Part shown: piece after piece, positions 8,711 to 17,573 of the stretch
Position numbering within the stretch: position 1 is the stretch's first letter
How the letters are laid out: each line of letters starts with the position of its first letter
DNA from: Bacteroides zhangwenhongii
GTDB lineage: Bacteria > Bacteroidota > Bacteroidia > Bacteroidales > Bacteroidaceae
DNA: 64,000 bases
Direction: 5' to 3'
NCBI RefSeq assembly: GCF_009193325.2
Contig: NZ_CP059856.1
Coordinates: 1,860,001-1,924,000 of the forward strand
Position numbers and translations under genes: made by a program
The notes under the pieces: generated by a model
The model's database searches: none
What the model was told of the DNA's origin: nothing
Seen by the model: only the letters and a program-made list of their open reading frames with translations

Positions 8711-9481
8711 TCATCTTCTTAACAATTGACTGATTTTCAGAATCCACCTTTCACCCAATATAGCAATCAACTTATTCTTCAGTATATGTATACGCCAACT
8801 CATCGTATTGTGATCAATCCAGGAGCACGAATAATGGTGAATGGCAACCGTATTTTTTGTCATTGTTATAATACCCGTTGTAGAATCCATAGGACAAAAA
8901 TAATCCGCCGGATAGATATTCACGTCCGCTACTTTCTGAAACCGATGTTCATTAACCATTCCATGCCTTTTCAAAATCTCCGTAGTATAATCCACTACGG
9001 TACCATCAGCAATTGCAAAATTTTCCTTGGCATTATATAAGTCCAAAAGTTCACCAATAATCTTGAGACCCGGTCTCACACCTAATCCCAGTCCTGGAGC
9101 TACCCCAAGAAGCTCTGTGCAAAATTCGCCTCTATCCTGCTGTTGAGTAGCTAAACTTTTTTCAAACGCCATAAAGTTGCCCACAGCAATAATATGATTC
9201 ATATCTTTTAGAATCTCAACATCAGTATCAAAATATAGCCCACCCTCTTCAAACAGTACAAAAAAACGGACATAATCACTCACAAAGGCATACTTCTTAG
9301 CCTCATAAGCTTGCTTAACATACGGACAACAATTCACATCAAAATTATTCTCATTCCATTCCTTGATCTCATAATCAGGCAGATATTTTTTCCATGAAGC
9401 TATACATTCTAAAGCATCTTTTGGTAATGGATTACCACCAAACCAACAATAATGAATTATTTTAGGTATAATATCATGCAT
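8711..9481 (-). CDS. Glycosyltransferase family 32 (DXD sugar transferase)
   Basis: A protein of about 256 residues with the GT32 signature: 'IPKIIHYCWFGGNPLP' at the N-terminus, 'SWKKYLPDYEIKEWNENNFD', then 'AFVSDYVRFFVLFEEGGLYFDTDVEIL', which contains the DXD (DTD) metal site. Related to the sugar-binding region of Och1/capsular transferases. The ATG at 9481 overlaps the end of the EpsG gene by 8 bases; a TTG at 9490 in the same frame would add only three residues. A second GT32 (20568-21320) in this operon has a nearly identical N-terminal motif. Confidence 0.86.
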   Translation of the reverse strand: MHDIIPKIIHYCWFGGNPLPKDALECIASWKKYLPDYEIKEWNENNFDVNCCPYVKQAYEAKKYAFVSDYVRFFVLFEEGGLYFDTDVEILKDMNHIIAVGNFMAFEKSLATQQQDRGEFCTELLGVAPGLGLGVRPGLKIIGELLDLYNAKENFAIADGTVVDYTTEILKRHGMVNEHRFQKVADVNIYPADYFCPMDSTTGIITMTKNTVAIHHYSCSWIDHNTMSWRIHILKNKLIAILGERWILKISQLLRR

Positions 9482-10547
9482 AATAAACAAATGACATAAA
9501 TAACGTAAACACCAAATGTACCATCACAACATACTTACGCATACGCACTAATGGATGCTTTTCATCTGCTATTGCATAACAAGGATAAATAAGTATTATC
9601 GGATACATAAACCACGAAAGATATGCAATGCGATTGGTAAATTCAGCATACATACAAAGCATCCATACGCCATTACATGTCAAATACATATTTAACATCA
9701 TATCATAAAATTTATCCTCCAACTTATATTTATACTTCACATAGTAACCAATGAGAACTGGCATAGCAGAATATATAACGAAATCCATTCTAAAGCCCCC
9801 ACGACCTCCCCATGCATTATCAGAATTAGAAGTCAAATAAGCAGCTCCTGACTCATCCGAAAAATCAGCAAACAGAGTCTGGAAGAATGATATATGCAAA
9901 ACTGCCATTGCCAAACAAAACAGCCATCCATAAAAATACCATTCTTTCTTTTTAAATATCAAAGTTAAAATATAAGCAACAACAGGCATTTGCATCGAAT
10001 GATGAAATCCCCACGATAACAACAAAAACAGTATTGAAACCCACATTTTATCTCTGTACGCCAATGCTACTAGAAAGAACGAACTAGCAACACCAGCCTT
10101 AATACCATTAGTTCCATAAGAAAATGTGGAAAATGCAGCTAAACATACTAAAAATACAAGCATAGTATTAGAAGGAAACAACTTTCTACATGCAACAAGC
10201 ATAGGAATAAAATACAAAGCTGCCATAAGCACGAAAAACAGAGTTGTATCAGAAAAAATATAACTCATATAAGCATAAAGATTATCAAACAGTATATTTT
10301 GTGCGCCCCAATCAAATCCTTCCCACTCATACAATCCCCACCAACTATTATAGTTCATCATATCAACAAAAAGATATGATACAGGTCTGAAGCCTATAAA
10401 AAGCACTAAGAATATGCACAATATTACACTACCAACAATCGGCTCAATGGTTGTAAGACTATGGCGATATGAAACAGTAATCAAAGTCAAGAGAGTAACA
10501 ATAAAAAGATAAACACCCTGATAAAAAGAAGCATCAATCATACTCAA
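9474..10547 (-). CDS. EpsG-family membrane protein, likely capsule polymerase (Wzy role)
   Basis: A 357-residue polytopic membrane protein with around ten hydrophobic segments. It has the EpsG-family features 'MNYNSWWGLYEW' in an early extracytoplasmic loop and 'GFHHSMQMPVVAYI' in the middle. It is the only polymerase-like protein in the locus, so it is the likely enzyme joining repeat units in the periplasm after Wzx flips them (role inferred). It overlaps the upstream GT4 gene by 4 bases. Confidence 0.8.
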   Translation of the reverse strand: MSMIDASFYQGVYLFIVTLLTLITVSYRHSLTTIEPIVGSVILCIFLVLFIGFRPVSYLFVDMMNYNSWWGLYEWEGFDWGAQNILFDNLYAYMSYIFSDTTLFFVLMAALYFIPMLVACRKLFPSNTMLVFLVCLAAFSTFSYGTNGIKAGVASSFFLVALAYRDKMWVSILFLLLSWGFHHSMQMPVVAYILTLIFKKKEWYFYGWLFCLAMAVLHISFFQTLFADFSDESGAAYLTSNSDNAWGGRGGFRMDFVIYSAMPVLIGYYVKYKYKLEDKFYDMMLNMYLTCNGVWMLCMYAEFTNRIAYLSWFMYPIILIYPCYAIADEKHPLVRMRKYVVMVHLVFTLFMSFVYYA

Positions 10548-11752
10548 TCCATTAAGTTATAAATCTTATTCACCTCTGCCTCATTTCCAAAATCGTGACT
10601 GCTCAGATACTCTACTATTTTCTCCCTAAGCTCTATATTTTGAATTACATTTACTATCCCTATTGCAGTCTCTACCTCATTCAAAGGCACAATCACACCA
10701 TCCACACCACTCGTTATCTGCGACTTAGCGGTCGGATAATCCGTTATCACCACAGGTTTATATAGTATTTGAGCTTCACGCACTGTCACGCTCTTACCTT
10801 CATAGACGCTGGGCTGACAATAAATGTCCGCAGCCTTGATATATGGATACGGATTGTTTTTTTTGCCAAGTAGAATCATGCGGTGACGCATGTTATATTT
10901 GTCCAACGCCTCCTGAATTAACTTATCCGGACCATAACCGATAACGTACCACTTGAAGTTTACACCACGTCTCTCCATCTCAGCGCAAATGTGTGGAATA
11001 CCTTCTATTTTTTTTGGGGGGGAAAAGCGACCTATCGTCAATATCGTCGTTTCTCCCTCATTCTGCGGTATTTCGTCACTTACATCCTCTAGTGTCGCTT
11101 GTTGACGCACAAATACAGGCGAAAGAATATTTTCTATAAGCACAATCTTATCCTTTAATTTTGGAAAAGTCTGTAAGAAAGTTTTAGTACAGTCCTCACT
11201 AATGGAAGCCACATAATCAAAGCCATTCCATACCAGAAGCTCTTTATCATGATTCACGTGAATTGTAGAATAGTCAGTATGTATCCAACAGATCTTTTTT
11301 CTCGCCCTCACTTTATTCAAAACAATATTATGTGGAGAAAGGAAACTGATGGCAAGATCATACTCACCCAGATGTTCCAAAGATGTTAAGCCCCCCTCTA
11401 CAGCATCTGCTATATATTGAAATACACTCGCGTCGTGCAAACGTTCTTCCGCAGCCAAAAAACTCACATATTGCTTGTGTTTCCATTTTGCCCACAATCT
11501 GCGTAGCGCAATACCAAGATGTCCCTCTCTCACTATATTTTTGATAGGTCGTTCTATGCAAGTGTATTCAGGTATCTCTGGCAACAGATTCACACATTTT
11601 GGAATCAAGGGCATAAATTCACCCGTATGCTGATTCACGAATAGGTCTATATCCACCCTCTCTATGTCTAGTACTGACAGCAAGCCCAACAAAGCACGCT
11701 CCGCACCACCAATCTCAAGATAGTGAATATTAATAAATATTCTTTTCTTCAT
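10544..11752 (-). CDS. Glycosyltransferase family 4
   Basis: A 402-residue GT-B enzyme. The N-terminal 'INIHYLEIGGAERALLGLL' is the usual acceptor-side motif, 'YDLAISFLSPHNIVLNKVRARKKICWIHTDYS' follows, and the C-terminal domain has 'TILTIGRFSPPKKIEGIPHI', 'KWYVIGYGP' and 'IYCQPSVYEGKSVTVREAQIL' (the E-x7-E site). It belongs to the capsule repeat-unit assembly set. The stretch before it (11753-12081) carries only an acyltransferase remnant. Confidence 0.87.
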   Translation of the reverse strand: MKKRIFINIHYLEIGGAERALLGLLSVLDIERVDIDLFVNQHTGEFMPLIPKCVNLLPEIPEYTCIERPIKNIVREGHLGIALRRLWAKWKHKQYVSFLAAEERLHDASVFQYIADAVEGGLTSLEHLGEYDLAISFLSPHNIVLNKVRARKKICWIHTDYSTIHVNHDKELLVWNGFDYVASISEDCTKTFLQTFPKLKDKIVLIENILSPVFVRQQATLEDVSDEIPQNEGETTILTIGRFSPPKKIEGIPHICAEMERRGVNFKWYVIGYGPDKLIQEALDKYNMRHRMILLGKKNNPYPYIKAADIYCQPSVYEGKSVTVREAQILYKPVVITDYPTAKSQITSGVDGVIVPLNEVETAIGIVNVIQNIELREKIVEYLSSHDFGNEAEVNKIYNLMD

Positions 11753-11837
11753 CTTTTTATATTTATCACTTAAATAACCGAATATCCAAAAATCAAGTTT
11801 AATTCAGCTAAATTCGATAACAAACTATTTTTCCTTG

Positions 11838-12067
11838 TTAATCAGACTTAATGTGGTGACCGATAATATATTGTGCCAGCGGTAATCTCACGATACCATA
11901 ACTAACAGCCAAAGAACCAATGAAAGTAAGAGCTACAATCACAACAGCCTGCAAATAATAAATGCTCCATATGTCTCTGCAACAACACCTGGCATCGGTG
12001 TATGCATCACGATTACCATCAAGTATGCTATTAAGCGAATTATATCCAAATATAATAATCGTTTCAT
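11838..12067 (-). pseudogene. Acyltransferase-3 family gene remnant (internal deletion)
   Basis: Reading from an ATG at 12067 gives 'MKRLLYLDIIRLIAYLMVIV' then 'MHTPMPG', the N-terminal helix and catalytic-histidine region of membrane acyltransferases, but the frame stops after about 41 codons. In another frame the next sequence reads 'AVVIVALTFIGSLAVSYGIV' then 'RLPLAQYIIGHHIKSD' and stops, which looks like the C-terminal helix and tail of the same family. About 270 residues of a normal 330-370-residue protein are missing. It lies in the gap between the Wzx and GT4 genes and cannot give a working enzyme. Confidence 0.75.
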
Positions 12068-12081
12068 ACCATATGATGTAT

Positions 12082-13596
12082 TTATCTGTTAATCAACCCT
12101 TTCACTAACTTCTTTTCATAATCTGTCATAATGAAAAGCCACTGCAGAGATACATATAACATAGAAAACACGAAAATACCTCCAATGAAGTATGGAATAT
12201 GATAATAATTAATATATTTTCCAAGCCCAAGGAATAATACCGCTAAAATGGATGGTACAAAATATATATTTAATAGTGACTTCCAGAAACGACCTATTTG
12301 TAGCTGTATACGTTTCTTATAAAACCAATTCATTATAAATCCTGGACCAATAAAATTTGCAATCGAAGTAGCTAATGCAGCACCCAATACTCCTATCCAT
12401 TTCATCATGTACCAAGTTGCCACAACATTAATTAGTGCAATAAATAAATATGTCAGAGCTCTAAATCGATTTTCATTTCTGGCAATAATTATATTGAGAA
12501 AAAAACTCTGAACCAAAGGTATTGAAATTGGTATCATGCATACCAAAGCTACCCAATATGAAATTGCATAGTCCTCGCCTGCATAGAAATAAATAAATTC
12601 TCTACCAAATGTTATGAATCCAAATATAAATAAGGCAATTATTAACGCCTGTATTCTACCCACCCTAATGCCAGTATCCGTAAGTTCGTCAGTAGAAGCT
12701 CCATTAAACACCATTTTGTTAGCCTTGGGCACCAACATAGATGATATACCTGCATTGATTGTGTTAATCATACCACAAAGAATCATACCAACTGAATAAA
12801 TTGCAACTCCGGTTGTTGCAAGCGCTGGTACCGTACCAATTAGAGCCGCGTCTGTTGCTTCATACAATTGACTGACTATATTCGATACAAAAATCCAAAA
12901 TGAAAATGAAACAACATCTACAATATACTCTTTCGACATTCGCTTATATAATGGTTTCATTTTCATTGAACCCCTTACATAGACCCAAAATAACAGGCGG
13001 AACAATATAGTTGATAATATAGAAGAAACAGCTAATCCTATGGAAGCATAACCTAAGAAAAGTGCTACCAAATTAAGACACGGAGCTAAAATGGTACCAA
13101 TTATAGCCATACTTTGCAAAAAAAGAAACCGTTCATGCGAATTTACTATCGATATATATGGCGAAGCTATGAAATTAACAGCAGTATTGAATGCCATTAA
13201 AATAACTAGCCACTGCATTCTAGTCAACTCCACAGCAGAAATTGATTCAGAATACCATAATGGAAGGCAAAGAGCTAAAACGCTCCCTCCGATCAATGCC
13301 AAAACTGCAACTATACGGAAAATAACAATAAATAAAGCTAATACAGCCCTCTCCTCTTCTTCACCTTTCTCTGTTCGAGCTTTTATCAAGTATCGAGTTA
13401 TAGCAGCTCCTAAACCAAAAGCTATAAGGGCTAAATAGCTTGTGATACTTGCAGACAACTTATATAGCCCATATTCTTCTATGCCTAATATTTTCAACAT
13501 AATTGGCGTATAGAGCAAAGGCACAACACCCCCTAATACCAAATTTACATAATTCAATACTATTCCAATTTTGAGTTGAGAGTTTTGTTCTTTCAT
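12082..13596 (-). CDS. wzx: Wzx-type oligosaccharide flippase
   Basis: A 504-residue integral membrane protein with about 12-14 hydrophobic segments, as in polysaccharide flippases of the MOP superfamily. It begins 'LKIGIVLNYVNLVLGGVVPLLYTPIMLKILG' and continues 'EYGLYKLSASITSYLALIAFG', typical of Wzx/PST proteins. It would move the lipid-linked repeat unit across the inner membrane for the EpsG-like polymerase. It is the only flippase in the locus and is bracketed on both sides by broken acyltransferase genes (11838-12067 and 13607-14183). Confidence 0.88.
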   Translation of the reverse strand: MKEQNSQLKIGIVLNYVNLVLGGVVPLLYTPIMLKILGIEEYGLYKLSASITSYLALIAFGLGAAITRYLIKARTEKGEEEERAVLALFIVIFRIVAVLALIGGSVLALCLPLWYSESISAVELTRMQWLVILMAFNTAVNFIASPYISIVNSHERFLFLQSMAIIGTILAPCLNLVALFLGYASIGLAVSSILSTILFRLLFWVYVRGSMKMKPLYKRMSKEYIVDVVSFSFWIFVSNIVSQLYEATDAALIGTVPALATTGVAIYSVGMILCGMINTINAGISSMLVPKANKMVFNGASTDELTDTGIRVGRIQALIIALFIFGFITFGREFIYFYAGEDYAISYWVALVCMIPISIPLVQSFFLNIIIARNENRFRALTYLFIALINVVATWYMMKWIGVLGAALATSIANFIGPGFIMNWFYKKRIQLQIGRFWKSLLNIYFVPSILAVLFLGLGKYINYYHIPYFIGGIFVFSMLYVSLQWLFIMTDYEKKLVKGLINR

Positions 13597-13606
13597 GTTA
13601 TAACTA

Positions 13607-14183
13607 TTAGTCTATATATTCGATATTTGTCTTCTTGAGAAATGGGATCTTATTAAGAACCTTATCACAGCTATATCTGTACACCACCTTCTTGAACTCT
13701 TCCAACACAAAGCAAATGATATAAATAAACGAACATTGCAGTTTGGGCTAAAAAATCGGTTGTATTATATTTTGCGAACATATCGTAATAGGAAACATTC
13801 TGGAAGAACAGAGGTTCTGTGTGTATCAGATAAACACCGAAACTATTTGCTGCTAGGAAATTTATCCATTTTGATTTAAAGTTCAACTGTACAAAGAAAA
13901 GAAACAAGAATAGCGCCTCAGTCACAATAAACAGACTGTCATAATGCCATCGTTGCGCTATATTCAATTGTTGTTCAAGCAATATCATACAATTATAGTG
14001 GATTTGGCAGAAAACCACCCTGTTATTAGGACGAACAGATTAACACCGCATACGCACAACGACTGCGTAGCACAGAATAAGCAGGTATTCAAAAGTTTAC
14101 CATCTCCTATTTGAGCATTCCAATAGTGTAATCCTATTATCATACACATGGCAATTATGCGTAAGAGTTGTATATTTGTTTTT
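13607..14183 (-). pseudogene. Acyltransferase-3 family gene remnant (deletion plus frameshift)
   Basis: Right after the GT10 stop the sequence reads 'KKTNIQLLRIIAMCMIIGLH' then 'YWNAQ', later 'CGVNLFVLITGWFSAK', the first two helices of a membrane acyltransferase with its catalytic histidine, but no start codon is evident and the frame ends near 14000. A second frame gives 'LFLFLFFVQLNFKSKWINFL' and 'AANSFGVYLIHTEPLFF', the C-terminal helices. A further shift near 13730 is needed to reach the tail 'EEFKKVVYRYSCDKVLNKIP', which stops at 13607. The middle of the protein, around 200 residues, is gone. An uninterrupted 115-codon frame at 13671-14018 is only part of this remnant. Confidence 0.78.
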
Positions 14184-15161
14184 TTACCACAATCTACTAC
14201 CTTTCACCCAATGATATAATCTGCTTATTATCGACATTTTACTTCTGTAGTAGACTTCCATCATTTCTCTGCGTTTAGCTATCTCGTGATATGACATACG
14301 AGTACGCCTACGTGCAGTTTCATGTGGCTGTGAAAAAATATTCAGTAGAAAGTCTTCCAACTGCGATATTTTACCTTCATACCCCTCCTGTTCTGAAATA
14401 AGAGCCGGATTACTAAGCATTTCAAGGTAAAGATCATCGTTATTATCTATTTCTTTCACTCGCTCAAGTACCTCATTAAAGGTCTTGTACTTGTGTACAT
14501 TGATGAATGCTTTTGTATTGAATGTCTCTTCACACAAAGTATCTCCCCAATAAATAGGAATAGTCTGTGCTGCAAACGCTTGTACTATCTTTTCGCTACA
14601 ATAACCATTATAACTAAAATTCTCAAACACAATAGAGAATTTATGTTCCTTATCAAAAGCAAATTTATCTTCCACTCGTCCACCAATATTGTTCAGATAC
14701 CTGCCTCCTGAATCTACTCTCTTATAGCTATTCAATAAGTGAAACATCTCATTGCGGGGCTGGCAAGTGCCATTGCTTACAGTGAAACTGCAGAAGCCCT
14801 TCTTTGCATTAAGAGTACCTTTGTCTATGCCAATTTGTTTTTTCTCCAATAACAGATATTCAGGATAGATACAGTATAAAGGAAAGCGCATATAGCGATC
14901 TCTAAACGACAGGCGTTCAAATCCCATCGCATAATCGCACTCGTTAAAGTTTGGTGTACGATTCTCACCAGTAAAGTATATCTTAACTGCATTGTTTGGT
15001 GCATACAGGTGCTCATCGCCCCATACAGAGAAAAATACATATTCCGCTTGTGTTAAATCCACAAGATCTATGTCGAAGTGCTTACACAAAATCTTATAGA
15101 ATAGAGAGTCTTTGGGCTTAAATGTTTCCCAAAAATTTACGAAAGCTACTTTCTTTTTCAT
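14184..15161 (-). CDS. Glycosyltransferase family 10 (alpha-1,3/1,4-fucosyltransferase-like)
   Basis: A 325-residue GT10 protein. The donor-binding core is clear in the C-terminal half: 'KFSIVFENFSYNGYCSEKIV', then 'QAFAAQTIPIYWGD', 'ETFNTKAFINVHKY', matching the bacterial FucT motif (FEN...GYxxEKI...PIYWG...FN...FIN). The N-terminal half has 'KIYFTGENRTPNFNECDYAM', seen in Helicobacter-type enzymes. The family uses GDP-fucose to add alpha-1,3 or 1,4 fucose, often on N-acetylglucosamine. No heptad-repeat tail like that of H. pylori FucT is present. It shares the operon with a GT11 fucosyltransferase (19645-20571). Confidence 0.86.
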   Translation of the reverse strand: MKKKVAFVNFWETFKPKDSLFYKILCKHFDIDLVDLTQAEYVFFSVWGDEHLYAPNNAVKIYFTGENRTPNFNECDYAMGFERLSFRDRYMRFPLYCIYPEYLLLEKKQIGIDKGTLNAKKGFCSFTVSNGTCQPRNEMFHLLNSYKRVDSGGRYLNNIGGRVEDKFAFDKEHKFSIVFENFSYNGYCSEKIVQAFAAQTIPIYWGDTLCEETFNTKAFINVHKYKTFNEVLERVKEIDNNDDLYLEMLSNPALISEQEGYEGKISQLEDFLLNIFSQPHETARRRTRMSYHEIAKRREMMEVYYRSKMSIISRLYHWVKGSRLW

Positions 15162-15201
15162 TTAACTTATATGTCAATTTAACTTTACCGAAATTGTCGA
15201 T

Positions 15202-16353
15202 TTACAATTTGCTGGTAACATTTGTATTGCGAATAAGATATTCAATCGACTGTTGTCTCATTATTTGTAAAGCCTCGCTTGCTTTGTTGTAGTCCACCTC
15301 TTCTACGCTATCACAATAAGCATATGTTTCACGCTCCGCTGTACCACAATATCGATCTAAAAGACCTGTCAGTTCAAGAAAATCAGTGATGCGTATGCTT
15401 TGCATATCAGCAGAATTACGACGAAAAGTAAAAAAACTACGCTGATATACTTGCGAGAATACGCACACATGGAAACTATCTGTAAAAATATAATCTGAAT
15501 ATTTAATTAACGAAATGAAATCTTTAGGCGAAACCTTCGACAATCTGATGTCACCAAAATGAGCAAAATCTGAATATTGCTCCCACAAATAAGGTATATT
15601 GACTAACTTCAAGCCTTTTTTCTTTGCAAACTCTATTGCAGTTATTCGGGCATTCATGTTATTTCCAAGAAAGAAACTGAACACATAAGGTTCACCAATG
15701 ATACGAGAGGAACAAATCTTATCCCAATCTTTGTGTTCAAGTAAAAGCGTAGGATCTAAACAATGCTCCACCTTTTTACCCGTAGCAGATTCAAGCACCG
15801 ATACCATAGATTTTTCTCGCACACTCACCGCATGATAATTTGCAAGGTCAGCTTTAAAACGTTGCTGTTGTAGTGGAGTCAAAGTGTTAGTACCGAAGCT
15901 TGCAGCATATGAAATTTTACGCTTACCCTCTGGTACAAACTTGAGCAACAATATAGGCGAATTGAGCGTAGGAGTCCATACTACATCACTACCAACTACA
16001 TACATATCATAAAGATTGGCTGTCTCCACTATATTATTATAGCAGTAAAATTTCTTACTATGCGGAGTCACATCCATTCCAAATCGTATCATCTCTTTAA
16101 AGCGACACCGGTACTTGAATGTATGTAGCGGATGCTTCAAACGTTGTATCATATTCCATAAAAATACCTTTGTCCCTATCTCTATTGATTTGAGAAAAGG
16201 CAACTTTTCACGTTCGCATACACTCGAATCATCAAAAAAGATCTGTTCCGCCTCATGCCCCATCTTACATAAAAAAGTAGGTAATGCATAAGCTTGTAGT
16301 GCCCCACCATAGTTAGGCGTACGTTTGAACATTGTAACTACCCCTATCTTCAT
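15202..16353 (-). CDS. Polysaccharide pyruvyl transferase family protein
   Basis: A 383-residue PF04230 protein: 'IGVVTMFKRTPNYGGALQAYALPTFL' at the N-terminus, 'YVVGSDVVWTPTLNSP' and 'KISYAASFGTNTL' in the middle, 'SVREKSMVSVLE', and 'SDYIFTDSFHVCVFSQVYQ' near the C-terminus. Members ketalize a sugar with pyruvate from phosphoenolpyruvate. It overlaps the preceding FrhB-like gene by 4 bases (ATGA). This is the second such pair in the operon; here the FrhB-like gene comes first, whereas at 5696-7910 it comes second. Confidence 0.85.
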   Translation of the reverse strand: MKIGVVTMFKRTPNYGGALQAYALPTFLCKMGHEAEQIFFDDSSVCEREKLPFLKSIEIGTKVFLWNMIQRLKHPLHTFKYRCRFKEMIRFGMDVTPHSKKFYCYNNIVETANLYDMYVVGSDVVWTPTLNSPILLLKFVPEGKRKISYAASFGTNTLTPLQQQRFKADLANYHAVSVREKSMVSVLESATGKKVEHCLDPTLLLEHKDWDKICSSRIIGEPYVFSFFLGNNMNARITAIEFAKKKGLKLVNIPYLWEQYSDFAHFGDIRLSKVSPKDFISLIKYSDYIFTDSFHVCVFSQVYQRSFFTFRRNSADMQSIRITDFLELTGLLDRYCGTAERETYAYCDSVEEVDYNKASEALQIMRQQSIEYLIRNTNVTSKL

Positions 16354-17573
16354 TTCTTTATCATGCTTTTTAATATATAGGTTATTTTGTAAAGAACGCC
16401 TATAGTATATTGATTAAAATTATTTCTAACCATGTTGCTCCACATTCTATAAATTGGTACATATAAAGCTTTTTCAACCGCTTCCTTCATATTATGACTC
16501 TCCTTGTAGAATCGCCAGAACTTTTGACTATTGGGTTCATAAGGCGTAGAAGTAAAAAAGAGTCCATTCCATGCAGTAGCATCTTTCAACGTTGATTCCA
16601 CCACACTGATGCCTTGCAATTTCCTCAATACTTTTAGTGCTTTCTCCGACTGAACGAATACAATACTAACACCTTTGTTGTCTGCAAATTCAGAATCCAG
16701 CGACTCAATACCCCAAAAGTCCGCTAATGTTATATCACTTCCATTCTTACCATCCTTTGAAGGACATTGATGGCAGCTCGGTCTAAGGTATAGATTGTAC
16801 AAAAAACCTTTAAGATAAATATTCAACATGAACCCCTCTGAGCATATCGTACGCTCTTTACCTTCACTATCTTTACCTTTTACCACAAAACCATAGTTTT
16901 TCCACTCATAACCCTGATCTTGCTTACCTCGGAATATAATGGAAGTAATGGTTTTACAATTGGTCTTATACTTCAAGTGTTCCAAATAAGTGCGCCAAAT
17001 TTCAGGACTTGGTACACCGTGACAAATCACATCAGCAGCGAGCAAATTATCATAATCCTTATGCAGAAACTTTCGTAGTCCTGCAATCTGACACGCAGTT
17101 CCCACAAACAACACCTTTCTACCTTGTCGTAAGAAACACTCTGCTTTTTTATAGGCATTGCCTATACGACTTTGTACATACTTACTGCGCATGAGAGGCT
17201 CAAGTTCTTCAAGAGTCTCTGCGTAGGAATGTTCAACTCCCCAATATTTATCGAAACGGGCCCCAAAAACCACACCACCCTCACATATCGTTTTTTCTGC
17301 TAACCGTATAAACACCCCCCCAGAAGAACTGCACAAGCGTTGTTCGTCGTCGCTATTCTTCGCAGCAAATACCTTCAATGGAGTAATTGGTTCATCCTGA
17401 TTTATCACGGGACAAACCGTCTCACATGCCCCACAATCTATGCATAGTGACACATCAACTTGTGGATAGAGGAAACCTTCCTCATCTCCTTGCATCACAA
17501 TACACTGTTTAGGACAACGCTGCACACAAGCACTACATCCACAGCATTTTGATTTATCTGTGATATTTATCAT
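16350..17573 (-). CDS. Coenzyme F420 hydrogenase/dehydrogenase beta-subunit family protein with 4Fe-4S N-terminus
   Basis: A 407-residue protein with two ferredoxin-like clusters near residues 10-60 ('KCCGCSACVQRCPKQC' and 'LCIDCGACETVCP'), then the FrhB domains: 'CSSSGGVFIRLAEKTI', 'VLFVGTACQIAGLRKFL', 'ICHGVPSPEIW' and 'CHQCPSKDGKNGSDITLADFWG'. Role unknown; it may supply electrons to, or act with, the overlapping pyruvyltransferase (inference from two independent pairings in this locus). It starts at the base before the acyltransferase stop region ends, with no gap between the two genes. Confidence 0.85.
   Translation of the reverse strand: MINITDKSKCCGCSACVQRCPKQCIVMQGDEEGFLYPQVDVSLCIDCGACETVCPVINQDEPITPLKVFAAKNSDDEQRLCSSSGGVFIRLAEKTICEGGVVFGARFDKYWGVEHSYAETLEELEPLMRSKYVQSRIGNAYKKAECFLRQGRKVLFVGTACQIAGLRKFLHKDYDNLLAADVICHGVPSPEIWRTYLEHLKYKTNCKTITSIIFRGKQDQGYEWKNYGFVVKGKDSEGKERTICSEGFMLNIYLKGFLYNLYLRPSCHQCPSKDGKNGSDITLADFWGIESLDSEFADNKGVSIVFVQSEKALKVLRKLQGISVVESTLKDATAWNGLFFTSTPYEPNSQKFWRFYKESHNMKEAVEKALYVPIYRMWSNMVRNNFNQYTIGVLYKITYILKSMIKK

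Noticed and set aside
13671..14018. A 115-codon frame that could be taken as a small membrane protein
   Set aside because: It contains only the last helices of an acyltransferase, with the first helices and tail in other frames nearby; listed as a pseudogene instead.
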